A DNA stretch of 47,272 nucleotides, taken from IMG/VR virus record IMGVR_UViG_3300027870_000214, positions 1 to 47,272 of that record. One strand, 5' to 3'. This document shows, piece after piece, positions 8,418 to 16,664 of the stretch. Position numbers and translations under genes: made by a program. The notes under the pieces are model-generated. The model was not told the origin of the DNA and made no database searches. It was given only the letters and a program-made list of their open reading frames with translations. Source of the DNA: a virus. Positions within the stretch are counted from its first letter, which is position 1. Each line of letters starts with the position of its first letter.

Positions 8418-9530
8418 TCATTGTGGCACGCGCAGCAACTCCGCGCGAATGTCCGAAGCGCTGGCCGTCAGGTCGACCGTCATGAATCTGATCTTGTGGC
8501 CCTGAATGATGACGGATTCGTCGAGATGGGAACCAACTGCTGGATGCAGCAGCAGCCCTTCGGCGTCGTCAGAATATCCATCGCCGGAGCCCTCTTGTGA
8601 TCGCAGATAGGCGTACATCTGATACAGGTATCCGCTTCGGAGGCTTTCTTCCCGATACCAGCCGGTCGTCACAATCGCATTGAACTTGGTGTCGATGACG
8701 ATCCTTCGCCGGGCGACTTTGTCATCTAGGACGATGTCTGTTCTCATGCCGGGAAGGATGCGGTCAATTCCTTCTGTGCCAGCTGTTGTCGGCCAAGCCA
8801 AGGCGCCGCCGGTGCTGACCAGCCATTCTGTTGGCGGCAAGACAACCTGAAAGAAGCCACCGACGGCGCGCTCGAACAGTCGGCGCACCCAGCGCTCATC
8901 GCGGTCCGATAGTGGCATTTTCTGTGGTCCGGCGACTTCAGTGGGAATGGCCAGCTCGAAGGCCAGCTTTGCGGCCGCGACCATCTCCTGATCTTCCACG
9001 TCGTGTCGGCCAAAGCGGTCTGTGCTCATTTCGCGCAAGGTCGGCGCAGCACCGGACACGCCCATCATTTTCATCTCGTTCGCCAATCTGCGGCAGCGAC
9101 GGACGACATCTGGCCGTGCTGCAAGCCGCGAGATCAGTTCAAGAGCTGCGCGTACGAAGCGATTTCTCAGTGTATCAACTGTGAGTTCGTCGAACCTGCA
9201 GGCCACAAGCCCCCGTGCCAACAGTTGGTGACGCTCAGTCGTCAGGACGTCAATTCTGCCGCGCACCCGGTTAAGTGCGTCCGTTCTCTGTTTGTAGCCA
9301 AGGCTCAATCTGCGCCGTTGCCGCTGCTCTACCGCGCGCGCCAGAATCTGCCCGACCAAGTCGGGCAGATCATCAGGCATGTCCTCAATGCCCGTCTCAT
9401 CCGTCCCTTTGATGCGAAACAGGTCGGATGCGTAGAGCATCAAAAGCCAGATGTTTCTGACCGGGATTGCGCCAATATAGCCATGACCCGGCGCGGCGTA
9501 GCCATCCGACTCGATGAGTGCGGATTCCAT
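8418..9530 (-). CDS. mcrC: McrC-type nuclease subunit of a methylation-dependent restriction system
   Basis: McrC partners McrB and supplies the nuclease that cuts DNA carrying modified cytosine. The protein (about 370 residues) is typical McrC length. Near residues 262-285 it shows the PD-(D/E)XK core 'GMRTDIVL' followed by 'RRIVIDTKFNAI', giving the D...DxK catalytic pattern. The N-terminal 'IPVRNIWLLMLYASDL' is also characteristic. The ATG at 9530 overlaps the mcrB stop (TGATG) and has AGGA 6 nt upstream; an in-frame ATG at 9536 is possible. The coupled order McrB then McrC is the family norm. Confidence 0.93.
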   Translation of the reverse strand: MESALIESDGYAAPGHGYIGAIPVRNIWLLMLYASDLFRIKGTDETGIEDMPDDLPDLVGQILARAVEQRQRRRLSLGYKQRTDALNRVRGRIDVLTTERHQLLARGLVACRFDELTVDTLRNRFVRAALELISRLAARPDVVRRCRRLANEMKMMGVSGAAPTLREMSTDRFGRHDVEDQEMVAAAKLAFELAIPTEVAGPQKMPLSDRDERWVRRLFERAVGGFFQVVLPPTEWLVSTGGALAWPTTAGTEGIDRILPGMRTDIVLDDKVARRRIVIDTKFNAIVTTGWYREESLRSGYLYQMYAYLRSQEGSGDGYSDDAEGLLLHPAVGSHLDESVIIQGHKIRFMTVDLTASASDIRAELLRVPQ

Positions 9531-11740
9531 CACCATCCTGCAATCAGCTTTTCGAGCGCATCCTTCGCGGTCTTGGGAGAGTCGAACCAGTACTCTTCCA
9601 GCAACGGGCCAATCTCGGTTTCTGCGACCTGAACAAACCAGTCGCGAGTAGATCCCGGTTCAAGGCGTTGGGGCGGGGTGACGTAACTATGACCGATGCG
9701 GAACTGGATCCCGAGATCCTGCTCGATCTTCTGGTTGAGGCTGGAAAGACGCTGTTCGATCCCCTGTGCCAGATCCGGATCAATGCCGCATTGCTGGATC
9801 ACCCAGCCTCGCCAGGAATCCCCGAGCTTCGGTTCCAGCGTTGCAAAGGCAAAACGTCGTCGAAATGCCAGATCCACCAGAGCAAGTGAGCGGTCGGCGA
9901 TATTCATCGTGCCAATCACATGCAGGTTCTCCGGCACGTGCACGGGCCTCCGCTTGCCATCGGCATCCGCATAGCAGAGTTCGAGGGCCTCGCTGGGAGT
10001 CCGTTTCCCGGCTTCTAGCAGCGTCAGGAGTTCCCCGAAAATCTGCGCGGGGTTTCCCCGATTGATCTCTTCGATTACCACCACAAATTTCCAAGTCGGG
10101 CTTTTTGAGGCTGCGCGGATCGCCTCCATGAAGACGCCATCAGCCAGTGCAAGCTTGCCGTCGCCGGTTGGCCGCCAGCCCCGCACGAAGTCTTCATACG
10201 ATAGGTTCGGGTGGAACTGGACCGCTCGGATCCTGCTGTCGTCCTTCTCACCCATCAACGCGTAAGCAAGCCGCTTGGCGATCCATGTCTTTCCCGTTCC
10301 CGGCGGACCCTGAAGGATCAGGTTCTTCTTCGTCCGGAGCCTTTCCAGAAGTCGCTCGACCTCGGCTTGCGAAAGAAAGCAGCCGTCCTTTAGGACGTCG
10401 GCTACCGAATAGGGTTCAAAAACTGGTGCTGGCTGGACAACACCTTTTTGCTGATCCTCGGCGTCACCAAAATCGTCAGCCGACCCGTCGTCCAAAATCG
10501 ATTTCTCCGGTTCTGCCGGATCTTTGTAGTGCCAGGACGCCAAGGACAACTCGGGAAAACTGTGCACCGGATAGCCGTCCTCGGTAAATCGGGCCTTCAG
10601 GTCGTCGATCAGCTTGAGATAACCATCTGCATCTGCGGGCTTTTGTTGCCCTGTCGTGGGAACAGGAATGCTGAGGCGCTTTGCGATATAGTGTCGGGAC
10701 TGGCTGTCCAGAGTGGGGAACTCCCATGGGTGAGCCCAGTAGAGGCCGGTGGAAAGGTTCCATGCAACGCCCCAAACTTGCGTGGCGCCATCATAGGCGT
10801 GAGCCAGCTCCGTGCGGTGCTCGGGAAGATCGGAGCCCACGAACTCGGCCGCCGCCGAAAAAACGCGCCAGAGCGCTTCGATGTCGCCGTCACCACGCTT
10901 TTCTGCATATGAGAAGAACCATGAACGCTGGTTGTTTAGAACAGGGATTCCATCGAATGTGTCTGGAACAGGCACGGAAACGCCGAGTAGCTTGGCTATT
11001 TCGGCCGCGATCACTTTCCTGTTCGCGTCAGTCATCGACCGGTTGAATGTGCCCATCGCGGTGAAGGGACAAATGTCCTGAAGCGGGCCCGTCGTTCCGT
11101 CTGCGAATTTGTCCTGTAGGTACGAAAGACCCGTCACTTTGGTTGCGATCTTATGAATACCCTCGATCAACGGCTTTCGGTCGGCCCGGAATTCCAACAG
11201 CTTTTCAGCCACGGCCTCATAGAAATCAGTCCAAAGAAAGCGCTGCCGGACCGACCCATCGCCGAATCTTTCTCGCCAATAAGGCTCGTTGCGCCAACGG
11301 TCGATATCTTGTGGTTTGTCTTCAAAGGTGAAGGCGATCAGCCCGTCGGCACCCCAATCCCCAACCCCACGCGCGAGTCGCCAAATCACCTCACGGTACG
11401 TGTAGAAGTACCATTCACGCTGTGGCTCTTGTTTGACCCATGATACCCGCACGCGCTTCCCGTCGTTCAGGTTCTCGGTGACCGTGCCGATCGCCTTGAT
11501 GGCCATGACTGATACGGTATTCCCACGATTGTCGAAGGGCAGATTGTGCTTTCGGGTGAAGGTTGACTTGATCGCGATCCTGTCGCCGGGCTGAATGGAG
11601 CGAACCAGGTCGAGATGCTTGTCGTCGTAGCCGTTCTCCCAGATGCCTTCGCTCAGAAATCGAGGCGTCTGGTCTTCAGTCCTGCCAAAACTTGCGCCTA
11701 CGAACCAGTAGAATTTCGGAGCATCGGTGGTTTCTGTCAT
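9530..11740 (-). CDS. mcrB: McrB-type AAA+ GTPase with N-terminal PUA/EVE-like domain
   Basis: This 736-residue McrB-type motor would load McrC onto modified DNA. The C-terminal AAA+ domain has Walker A LQGPPGTGKT near residue 478, Walker B 'FVVVIEEINRGNPAQIFGEL', and the McrB signature 'IGTMNIADRSLALVDLAFRR' that replaces the usual NTP-binding sensor. The N-terminal 130 residues begin 'FYWFVGASFG' and contain 'QPGDRIAIKS' and 'AIGTVTEN', resembling PUA/EVE folds that read modified bases. That assignment is less certain. The middle (about 180-390) resembles no domain I can name. It lies 58 nt downstream of the ImmA-type gene on the same strand. Confidence 0.92.
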   Translation of the reverse strand: MTETTDAPKFYWFVGASFGRTEDQTPRFLSEGIWENGYDDKHLDLVRSIQPGDRIAIKSTFTRKHNLPFDNRGNTVSVMAIKAIGTVTENLNDGKRVRVSWVKQEPQREWYFYTYREVIWRLARGVGDWGADGLIAFTFEDKPQDIDRWRNEPYWRERFGDGSVRQRFLWTDFYEAVAEKLLEFRADRKPLIEGIHKIATKVTGLSYLQDKFADGTTGPLQDICPFTAMGTFNRSMTDANRKVIAAEIAKLLGVSVPVPDTFDGIPVLNNQRSWFFSYAEKRGDGDIEALWRVFSAAAEFVGSDLPEHRTELAHAYDGATQVWGVAWNLSTGLYWAHPWEFPTLDSQSRHYIAKRLSIPVPTTGQQKPADADGYLKLIDDLKARFTEDGYPVHSFPELSLASWHYKDPAEPEKSILDDGSADDFGDAEDQQKGVVQPAPVFEPYSVADVLKDGCFLSQAEVERLLERLRTKKNLILQGPPGTGKTWIAKRLAYALMGEKDDSRIRAVQFHPNLSYEDFVRGWRPTGDGKLALADGVFMEAIRAASKSPTWKFVVVIEEINRGNPAQIFGELLTLLEAGKRTPSEALELCYADADGKRRPVHVPENLHVIGTMNIADRSLALVDLAFRRRFAFATLEPKLGDSWRGWVIQQCGIDPDLAQGIEQRLSSLNQKIEQDLGIQFRIGHSYVTPPQRLEPGSTRDWFVQVAETEIGPLLEEYWFDSPKTAKDALEKLIAGW

Positions 11741-11798
11741 CTCATCGCCCCTTGTCGTCGTTAGGTATCTGTTTGATATTTATCTTCTTGAAGCATGG

Positions 11799-12737
11799 TT
11801 AGGCGGGAAATTGGCCATTGGCCGTGAACTGATCATAAGCATCCCAAGGTTCCTCCTCGATGATCTCGGCACCTCTGCCGTCATCATCGAAGTGCAGCAG
11901 AGAAACCGACATCCCGAGACGCTCTGAAAAGAAGGTGAGTTCCCGCGCCGGTTCGGAGCCACGGCTGAAAGTCCAGATGCCACTTGGAAGTGCCACGGCG
12001 CAATCCTCCCCCGACTGAAGTGCGGTAGACCCCAGTGCCGCGATCGAGCCATCCGGAATCTCCATGCCCGACGGGATGAACACACCGCTCTTGAAAGCTG
12101 CCCTGCTGGCACGTCCCCATAATGCGAACCCGTCGGTCGCAACCACCATTGCTGCGCGCCGATCAGTAAACTCGATCCATTTTCTGACGGCAGCCAACAG
12201 CGACACGCCGTAGCGGTCTGTGATATGCCCCAGCAGGCTACGCGTTATTTCCTGGCCATCGACCTGAATCCGATAGTCGTCAAGCGGCATCAGAAGGTAG
12301 GAAGCGAACGTATCCGCTTCCTCTTCACGCTGCTTTTCCGCAGCTTTCCATGCATTTGACTGGAGCGGTAGGCATTGAAAATCGCAGCTTCGCGCCAGTT
12401 GTCCGCCAGGGTAGTCGGCCTGACCAAGCTTGGGGCGGTGCAACATGTAATGGCCAAGTTCGTGCGCGACTGTGAAGCGTTCGCGGCCGCGATAGCGGGG
12501 TTCTTCGTTGTAGACGATGTGCCATGCAGGCCGCTTGCGATGGGCTCGAAGCATTCCTTCAAATCCGGGAAGTTCGCCGCTGACGACCTTTTCGATGGGG
12601 TCTTCGTTGTTCTTCGAGACTTCAAGCGCGAGTTGCTGGATGTCGATGGGAAAGCGATTCTCCCCGAGCGCCATGCGAAGCATTATGGACAGGCGGTTGG
12701 CTTCTCTTTGGGGCGTTTTCTTTCCGTCCTTTGCCAT
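11799..12737 (-). CDS. ImmA/IrrE-family metallopeptidase
   Basis: This 312-residue protein carries the zinc-peptidase motif HELGH at 92-96 and a downstream 'EEEADTFASYLLMP' that supplies the third ligand, as in ImmA/IrrE proteins. Such enzymes cleave or inactivate a partner XRE repressor during DNA damage or induction, as with ImmA-ImmR of ICEBs1 and phi105. Its ATG at 12737 overlaps the TGA of the XRE gene (TGATG), so the partner is the protein just upstream. A TTG at 12740 is an alternative start. The C-terminal 120 residues are unassigned and may sense the inducing signal. Confidence 0.92.
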   Translation of the reverse strand: MAKDGKKTPQREANRLSIMLRMALGENRFPIDIQQLALEVSKNNEDPIEKVVSGELPGFEGMLRAHRKRPAWHIVYNEEPRYRGRERFTVAHELGHYMLHRPKLGQADYPGGQLARSCDFQCLPLQSNAWKAAEKQREEEADTFASYLLMPLDDYRIQVDGQEITRSLLGHITDRYGVSLLAAVRKWIEFTDRRAAMVVATDGFALWGRASRAAFKSGVFIPSGMEIPDGSIAALGSTALQSGEDCAVALPSGIWTFSRGSEPARELTFFSERLGMSVSLLHFDDDGRGAEIIEEEPWDAYDQFTANGQFPA

Positions 12738-13054
12738 CAATCGTCGTCCAGTATGTTCAGCATCTTGCGCAGCCGTTCTTTTGAGTCGGTCGTCATCCCT
12801 TTGTATTTGCGAAAGAATGCCAGGTCATCGGCATTTTCTTCATTGGCCCCGTCGCCTGCAAGCAGATATTCGGTTGTGGTGTCGAGCGCCAAGGCTATCT
12901 GGCTCAGTTTTTCTGCCGATGGCCGCGTTACCTCCTTGTTTTCGATCTCCCACATGTAACTCTTGCTAGATCCGACCTTCTCCGCGAGGCCCTCCAGCGT
13001 CAGGCTGCGCTTCAGTCTGAGTTCGCGCACGCGCTCGCCCAATGGTGTTGGCAC
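12737..13054 (-). CDS. XRE-family HTH repressor
   Basis: This 105-residue protein has an N-terminal lambda-repressor-like HTH: 'LGERVRELRLKRSLTLEGLA', then 'EKVGSSKSYMWEIENKEV'. The GTG at 13054 was chosen because a perfect AAGGAGG sits 6 nt upstream. The frame stays open to an ATG at 13096 that has no such site. The C-terminal part is short and acidic, with no peptidase domain, so control by the coupled ImmA-type protease is likely. It probably represses the divergent promoter at 13104 and its own transcription. Confidence 0.92.
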   Translation of the reverse strand: MPTPLGERVRELRLKRSLTLEGLAEKVGSSKSYMWEIENKEVTRPSAEKLSQIALALDTTTEYLLAGDGANEENADDLAFFRKYKGMTTDSKERLRKMLNILDDD

Positions 13055-13103
13055 GGCAATCCTCCTTTGTGCCGGGGGTTCGTTGTTACCATACATCTAG
13101 TTC

Positions 13104-13157
13104 TTGACACGCAGTACGTGCAATCCCTATCTTCTGCGCAGGTTCGCTATCGCGAAC
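13104..13157 (+). promoter_or_regulatory. Sigma70-type promoter with downstream inverted repeat (probable operator)
   Basis: TTGACA at 13104-13109 lies 17 nt before CTATCT at 13127-13132, a good -35/-10 pair for the DUF2188 operon. Just downstream, GTTCGC (13142-13147) and GCGAAC (13152-13157) form a 6-bp inverted repeat over the expected transcription start. A CACG/CGTG repeat lies inside the spacer. The position between the XRE gene and the divergent operon makes this the natural operator region. Confidence 0.6.
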
Positions 13158-13193
13158 TTTGATTCACGCCATTACAAGACATAGGAGGTCGAT

Positions 13194-13433
13194 ATGGCCA
13201 AAAGCAAGGAACCGGGCACCCATCATGTGGTGCCCAGCAACGGTGGCGGCTGGGATATCCGTCGCGGTGGGGCAGAGCGTGCCAGCGGGCACTTTGACAC
13301 CAAGCGGGAAGCGGTGGATCGCGGTCGCGAGATGAGCCGCAACGCTGGGACCGAGCTCAAGGTCCACAACCAGGATGGTCGGATCGGGCAATCGGATTCG
13401 CACGGTAACGATCCCCGCAAGATCAAAGGCTAA
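13194..13433 (+). CDS. DUF2188 family small protein
   Basis: This 79-residue protein matches the DUF2188 pattern: a short beta-rich domain, 'HHVVPSNGGGWDIRRGG', then 'HFDTKREAVDRGREMSRNAG' and 'LKVHNQDGRIG'. The function of the family is unknown. A strong ribosome site (AGGAGG) lies 7 nt before the ATG. It is first in an operon with two unknown genes, 13 nt before the next, driven by the promoter opposite the XRE repressor. Confidence 0.88.
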   Translation: MAKSKEPGTHHVVPSNGGGWDIRRGGAERASGHFDTKREAVDRGREMSRNAGTELKVHNQDGRIGQSDSHGNDPRKIKG

Positions 13434-13446
13434 GGAGAGTTTCCAG

Positions 13447-14634
13447 ATGGCGTCGATCACCAGCTTCATCCGCAACACGCCCGCCGCATCGCTTCGGGCC
13501 TACTTCAATACTTCCGGGATCGAGCTGCCGACGACGCTGGATTGGGATGTCCCCGAGCCTGATGTGGTTCGACCGCTGCTTCAGGCCGTGGATAACATGG
13601 ACGACGCGGCGCGCGGCCGTGTCGTCAACGATGCAGACCGAGTCGGGTCGATGTCTGATGATGCCGGGCAAGTGGCCATCTACAGCGTCATCCATGATCG
13701 GGCTATCCTCGACGGTCTTGCCAACGCTTATGACCGGTCGCTCTGGATGTTCCTGAACCAGCGCATGCAGTTCCAGCATGCGGAGGAAGTCCGCTTCACC
13801 GATGAACGCCGTCGCGGCCGCAGCTGGGATGGTTTCATCTGTGACCTCGATTGTGCGGTGCGGCGGGATCCGATCGCGGTCGATGCCTTCCGGGCGGCAC
13901 TGCGCGAGCGGTTTGCGTCGAACAACATTCACGTCGACATCTTCGAACGTGTTCGCCCGACTTTTGATGGCGAAGACTGCGAACTGGTCCAGATCACGGT
14001 CTACCGGGAAGGCTTGCCCGACGATCACTTTGCTTTCGACGACGATGGGGAACTTGTCCGACGTGCCTATCGTCCCGTTTTTGAAGCGGCCATGACCTAT
14101 GAGCCATCGACGGGTGTCATTGAAGTCGTGGCCAATGACCGTGAAAGCCGTTCGGAGCTCGCGCAGTTCGTTGCTCGCCACCTTCTGGGTGTCGAGTTTA
14201 GCAGCGAAAAGGTCCCGATGCGTCAATACGACCTTTCGGTGCTGCGCAACCGGTTCGGCTTCCCGACTGACCTAGAGGACGGAATCGAGCGGGTTGATGT
14301 TCGCCAATTGCGCCTGATGCCGATCGATCACGAGGGTCGAAGGGTCACGCTCGAAAATACGGCTCGCGCGGGCGGCACGATCTGGGACATGGCGGACGAG
14401 GAGTTCGGCGCCACGAATCCCCTAGGGCGCGGATGGGTGATCACGCAAGCCAAGCTGGCGATCAAGTTTTACCCCAAGGGAGATGCGCGTCGTGGTCGGT
14501 CTTTGACTCTTGCGGTGACGATGCCACACGGGTGCAACCTCAAGGATCAGACCGAACAGGAACAGCTTATCGGCGAGAAGTACATGCGCCGTTGGGGGAT
14601 CCTGGTCGATGACCAGCCGCTCTTCGAGGATTGA
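13447..14634 (+). CDS. Conserved-looking protein of unknown function (395 aa)
   Basis: I do not recognise this protein. The ATG at 13447 follows an AAGGAGAG site, and the frame upstream of it belongs to no gene. It is acidic and soluble, without a signal peptide or membrane helix. Notable segments are 'RSWDGFICDLDCAVRRDP' in the first half and a C-terminal 'IKFYPKGDARRGRSLTLAVT' module that ends in 'LKDQTEQEQLIGEKYMRRWG'. Its last 26 nt overlap the following gene, so the two are probably coupled. It has no catalytic motif I can name. A role in defence or induction is possible only from its neighbours. Confidence 0.8.
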   Translation: MASITSFIRNTPAASLRAYFNTSGIELPTTLDWDVPEPDVVRPLLQAVDNMDDAARGRVVNDADRVGSMSDDAGQVAIYSVIHDRAILDGLANAYDRSLWMFLNQRMQFQHAEEVRFTDERRRGRSWDGFICDLDCAVRRDPIAVDAFRAALRERFASNNIHVDIFERVRPTFDGEDCELVQITVYREGLPDDHFAFDDDGELVRRAYRPVFEAAMTYEPSTGVIEVVANDRESRSELAQFVARHLLGVEFSSEKVPMRQYDLSVLRNRFGFPTDLEDGIERVDVRQLRLMPIDHEGRRVTLENTARAGGTIWDMADEEFGATNPLGRGWVITQAKLAIKFYPKGDARRGRSLTLAVTMPHGCNLKDQTEQEQLIGEKYMRRWGILVDDQPLFED

Positions 14635-15562
14635 TCAACCGACGTTGGACCTGATCAGCACAATTGCTGAGACTCAACGGGGATCCATCTCGGCCATGGC
14701 GCTGTCAACATACTTTGCCGCGGCGGGAAGGCAGCTTCTCGCCGCGGGCCTTTTGGTGCGCAATGGCGATGACAAATTGACCACCTCGCTGGTCGACCAC
14801 GACGATGAGCCGGTTCCCCTGATCTGGTCGCCAAATGATGGCTCCCACGGCTATTTCAGCAACGCCGCAGGCTGGGTGAAAGTTGCTCCACAACAGACGG
14901 CTCTCTATCGGTTGGACATGATGGCAGTCATCGCAAGATTGACAGCGCAGTTCGATCTGGTCGCCCGCCACGGTCCGATCATGTTGTGTCCCGATCTCTT
15001 GTGGGAAATTGGAGATGTTCGGCTGGGTCGCCGTGCCGAGCGAATGCCAGTCTGGTTTGCACGCAGGCTGGCAGACGAGGCCGTCGCGACAAAGGTCTCA
15101 GAGGTGGCAAAGTCACGACCAGCGCCGCGCACGCGCATCGTGCTGACAACGACACCATCGAGATTGATCAAGCTCGCGTCAGTGCCTGGGCAGGTTGTGG
15201 TCAATTTTCGTGACCTGATTGATTTCAACGATGGGCTTGCGGTCCATCCAGAGATGCTTGGGGCCCGTCTTGATGGAGCGCATCCGTCAGATCCGACAGG
15301 GGTCTTGAACTTGTCGCCCGATGGCAAGCGGCTGAGCATCCTTGGCGGCGAGCCGGTCAGCTTCAAGACCGATATCCAGATCAAGATCATTCGAGCGCTT
15401 GTAGCCGGCCACAAGGAGGGCAGGCGCTACTCAGCAGAAGAGTTGCTGACGGCCGCAGGTTCGGGATCCGGATCGTTGCGACGCACTTTCGGCAATGCGA
15501 AGTGGGCCCGTCTCGAATCCTACCTAAAATCGAATAACGGACTCTGGGGGTTCGAGTTCTAG
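14609..15562 (+). CDS. Unknown protein with probable winged-helix C-terminus (317 aa)
   Basis: No family is recognised. The start at 14609 lies inside the preceding gene, which points to coupled translation. The N-terminal half contains 'SISAMALSTYFAAAGRQLLA', which looks like a winged-helix segment, then a mixed region with 'FDLVARHGPIMLCPDLLWEI'. The last 60 residues, 'IKIIRALVAGHKEGRRYSAE' through 'LKSNNGLWGFEF', look like a second helix-turn-helix module with an aromatic end. No nuclease or NTPase motif is visible. Together with the 395-residue protein it forms a fixed-looking pair. Confidence 0.8.
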   Translation: MTSRSSRIDQPTLDLISTIAETQRGSISAMALSTYFAAAGRQLLAAGLLVRNGDDKLTTSLVDHDDEPVPLIWSPNDGSHGYFSNAAGWVKVAPQQTALYRLDMMAVIARLTAQFDLVARHGPIMLCPDLLWEIGDVRLGRRAERMPVWFARRLADEAVATKVSEVAKSRPAPRTRIVLTTTPSRLIKLASVPGQVVVNFRDLIDFNDGLAVHPEMLGARLDGAHPSDPTGVLNLSPDGKRLSILGGEPVSFKTDIQIKIIRALVAGHKEGRRYSAEELLTAAGSGSGSLRRTFGNAKWARLESYLKSNNGLWGFEF

Positions 15563-15628
15563 GGTAATTTCTCCCCGTTCTTCTCCCGGCCTGGTCGTCG
15601 CTCTTCTCCCATCATCTGCGTGATTTTG

Positions 15629-15654
15629 CCTTCGGACGCGATCTGATCCGAAGG
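15629..15654 (+). promoter_or_regulatory. Inverted repeat overlapping the ribosome site of the HTH gene
   Basis: CCTTCGGA (15629-15636) and TCCGAAGG (15647-15654) are perfect 8-bp arms around a 10-nt loop. The right arm contains the Shine-Dalgarno sequence GAAGGAG of the gene at 15663. In RNA the hairpin would hide that site; in DNA it could be an operator. Confidence 0.5.
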
Positions 15655-15662
15655 AGTAGAAG

Positions 15663-15872
15663 ATGACGACCACCCACATGAACCAGGTCGAGCTCGCAGC
15701 TCGCTGGAAAATCAGCCCGCGCACGCTCGAGCGCTGGCGTTGGACGGGCGAGGGGCCCGCTTTCATCAAGATCGGTGGCCGGGTCGTGTACCGGCTCGAT
15801 GATGTCGAGGCTTTTGAAGCCGACCGCCACTGCGCGAGCACGGCTGACAAGCCTGCCGTAAAGTTCGCGTGA
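15663..15872 (+). CDS. Excisionase/AlpA-type helix-turn-helix protein
   Basis: This 69-residue protein has a MerR-like winged HTH: 'MNQVELAARWKISPRTLERW', then 'GPAFIKIGGRVVYRLDDVEA'. It is the pattern of phage excisionases and AlpA-type regulators. It starts the early module, 10 nt before the next gene. With no integrase in view, a regulatory role and an excisionase role are both possible. Confidence 0.88.
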   Translation: MTTTHMNQVELAARWKISPRTLERWRWTGEGPAFIKIGGRVVYRLDDVEAFEADRHCASTADKPAVKFA

Positions 15873-15882
15873 GGGGGAGGTC

Positions 15883-16371
15883 GTGAACATCCCCAACCGC
15901 ATCACCCTCAATGATCTGCGCGGCATGCCGATCGGCGCCATCGCCGCGCTTTCGGGCGAAGAACTCGCCCCTCTGCGTCTGGAAGCCGAAGACCAACTGC
16001 GCACAGCAAAGAGCCTCTGCGACTGGCTCGATGGAGCGATCGCACTGAAGTACGGCGACCGGGCCCATGCCGCGCGCAATGCTGATGGCAAAGACACCGG
16101 CACGGTCCGCTTCGCTGATGGTGCCGTGACCGTCGTCGCTGAACTGCCCAAGCGGGTCGATTGGGACCAGGCGAAGCTCGCGGCCCTCGTTGATCGGATC
16201 AAGGCGGATGGCGAGAACCCCACCGAGTACGTCGACATCTCCTTTGATGTTGCCGAGCGCAAGTACTCCGCCTGGCCCGCGCATATCCGCATGGCGTTCG
16301 ACGGCGCGCGCACGGTCCGGACCGGCAAGCAGCGCTTCCGCTTTTCCCTGAACGACGAGGTGACGAAATGA
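15883..16371 (+). CDS. Phage early protein of unknown function
   Basis: This 162-residue protein starts at a GTG preceded by GAGGGGGAGG. It is helical at both ends, with 'LAPLRLEAEDQLRTAKSLCD' in the first half and 'LPKRVDWDQAKLAALVDRIK' later. I cannot assign a function. Its last codons overlap the ATG of the next gene by 4 nt, placing it in the early operon that leads to the replication genes. Confidence 0.82.
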   Translation: MNIPNRITLNDLRGMPIGAIAALSGEELAPLRLEAEDQLRTAKSLCDWLDGAIALKYGDRAHAARNADGKDTGTVRFADGAVTVVAELPKRVDWDQAKLAALVDRIKADGENPTEYVDISFDVAERKYSAWPAHIRMAFDGARTVRTGKQRFRFSLNDEVTK

Positions 16372-16664
16372 TCGGCCAGAGCAAACTGGGCCAGCTGCGC
16401 GCGCGCCATTATGGCCTCGAGAAGCTGCCAGAAACCGTCCGGATCCCCGCGTTGGGCAACCGCCGCGAAGAGACGGTCAAGCCGATCGAAACCGCGACTG
16501 TGGACGATCTGGCCTTCGCGCTAATCGCACTGAACGAACGGTCCTCGGTCCTCTACCGCGAGATCGATGCTTTGCGGACCTTACAGGACGAAGCGCGCAA
16601 AGTCGGCGCTCGGGGCGCAGACATCGCAAGCGATGCGTTGATCACAGCGAAGGGGGGCAAGTGA
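16368..16664 (+). CDS. Small phage early protein of unknown function
   Basis: This 98-residue protein is soluble, with a helical centre, 'TVDDLAFALIALNERSSVLY', and a basic C-terminus. It shares no motif that I recognise. It overlaps the gene before it (ATGA) and touches the start of the ATPase gene after it, so it belongs to the same transcript. Confidence 0.78.
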   Translation: MIGQSKLGQLRARHYGLEKLPETVRIPALGNRREETVKPIETATVDDLAFALIALNERSSVLYREIDALRTLQDEARKVGARGADIASDALITAKGGK

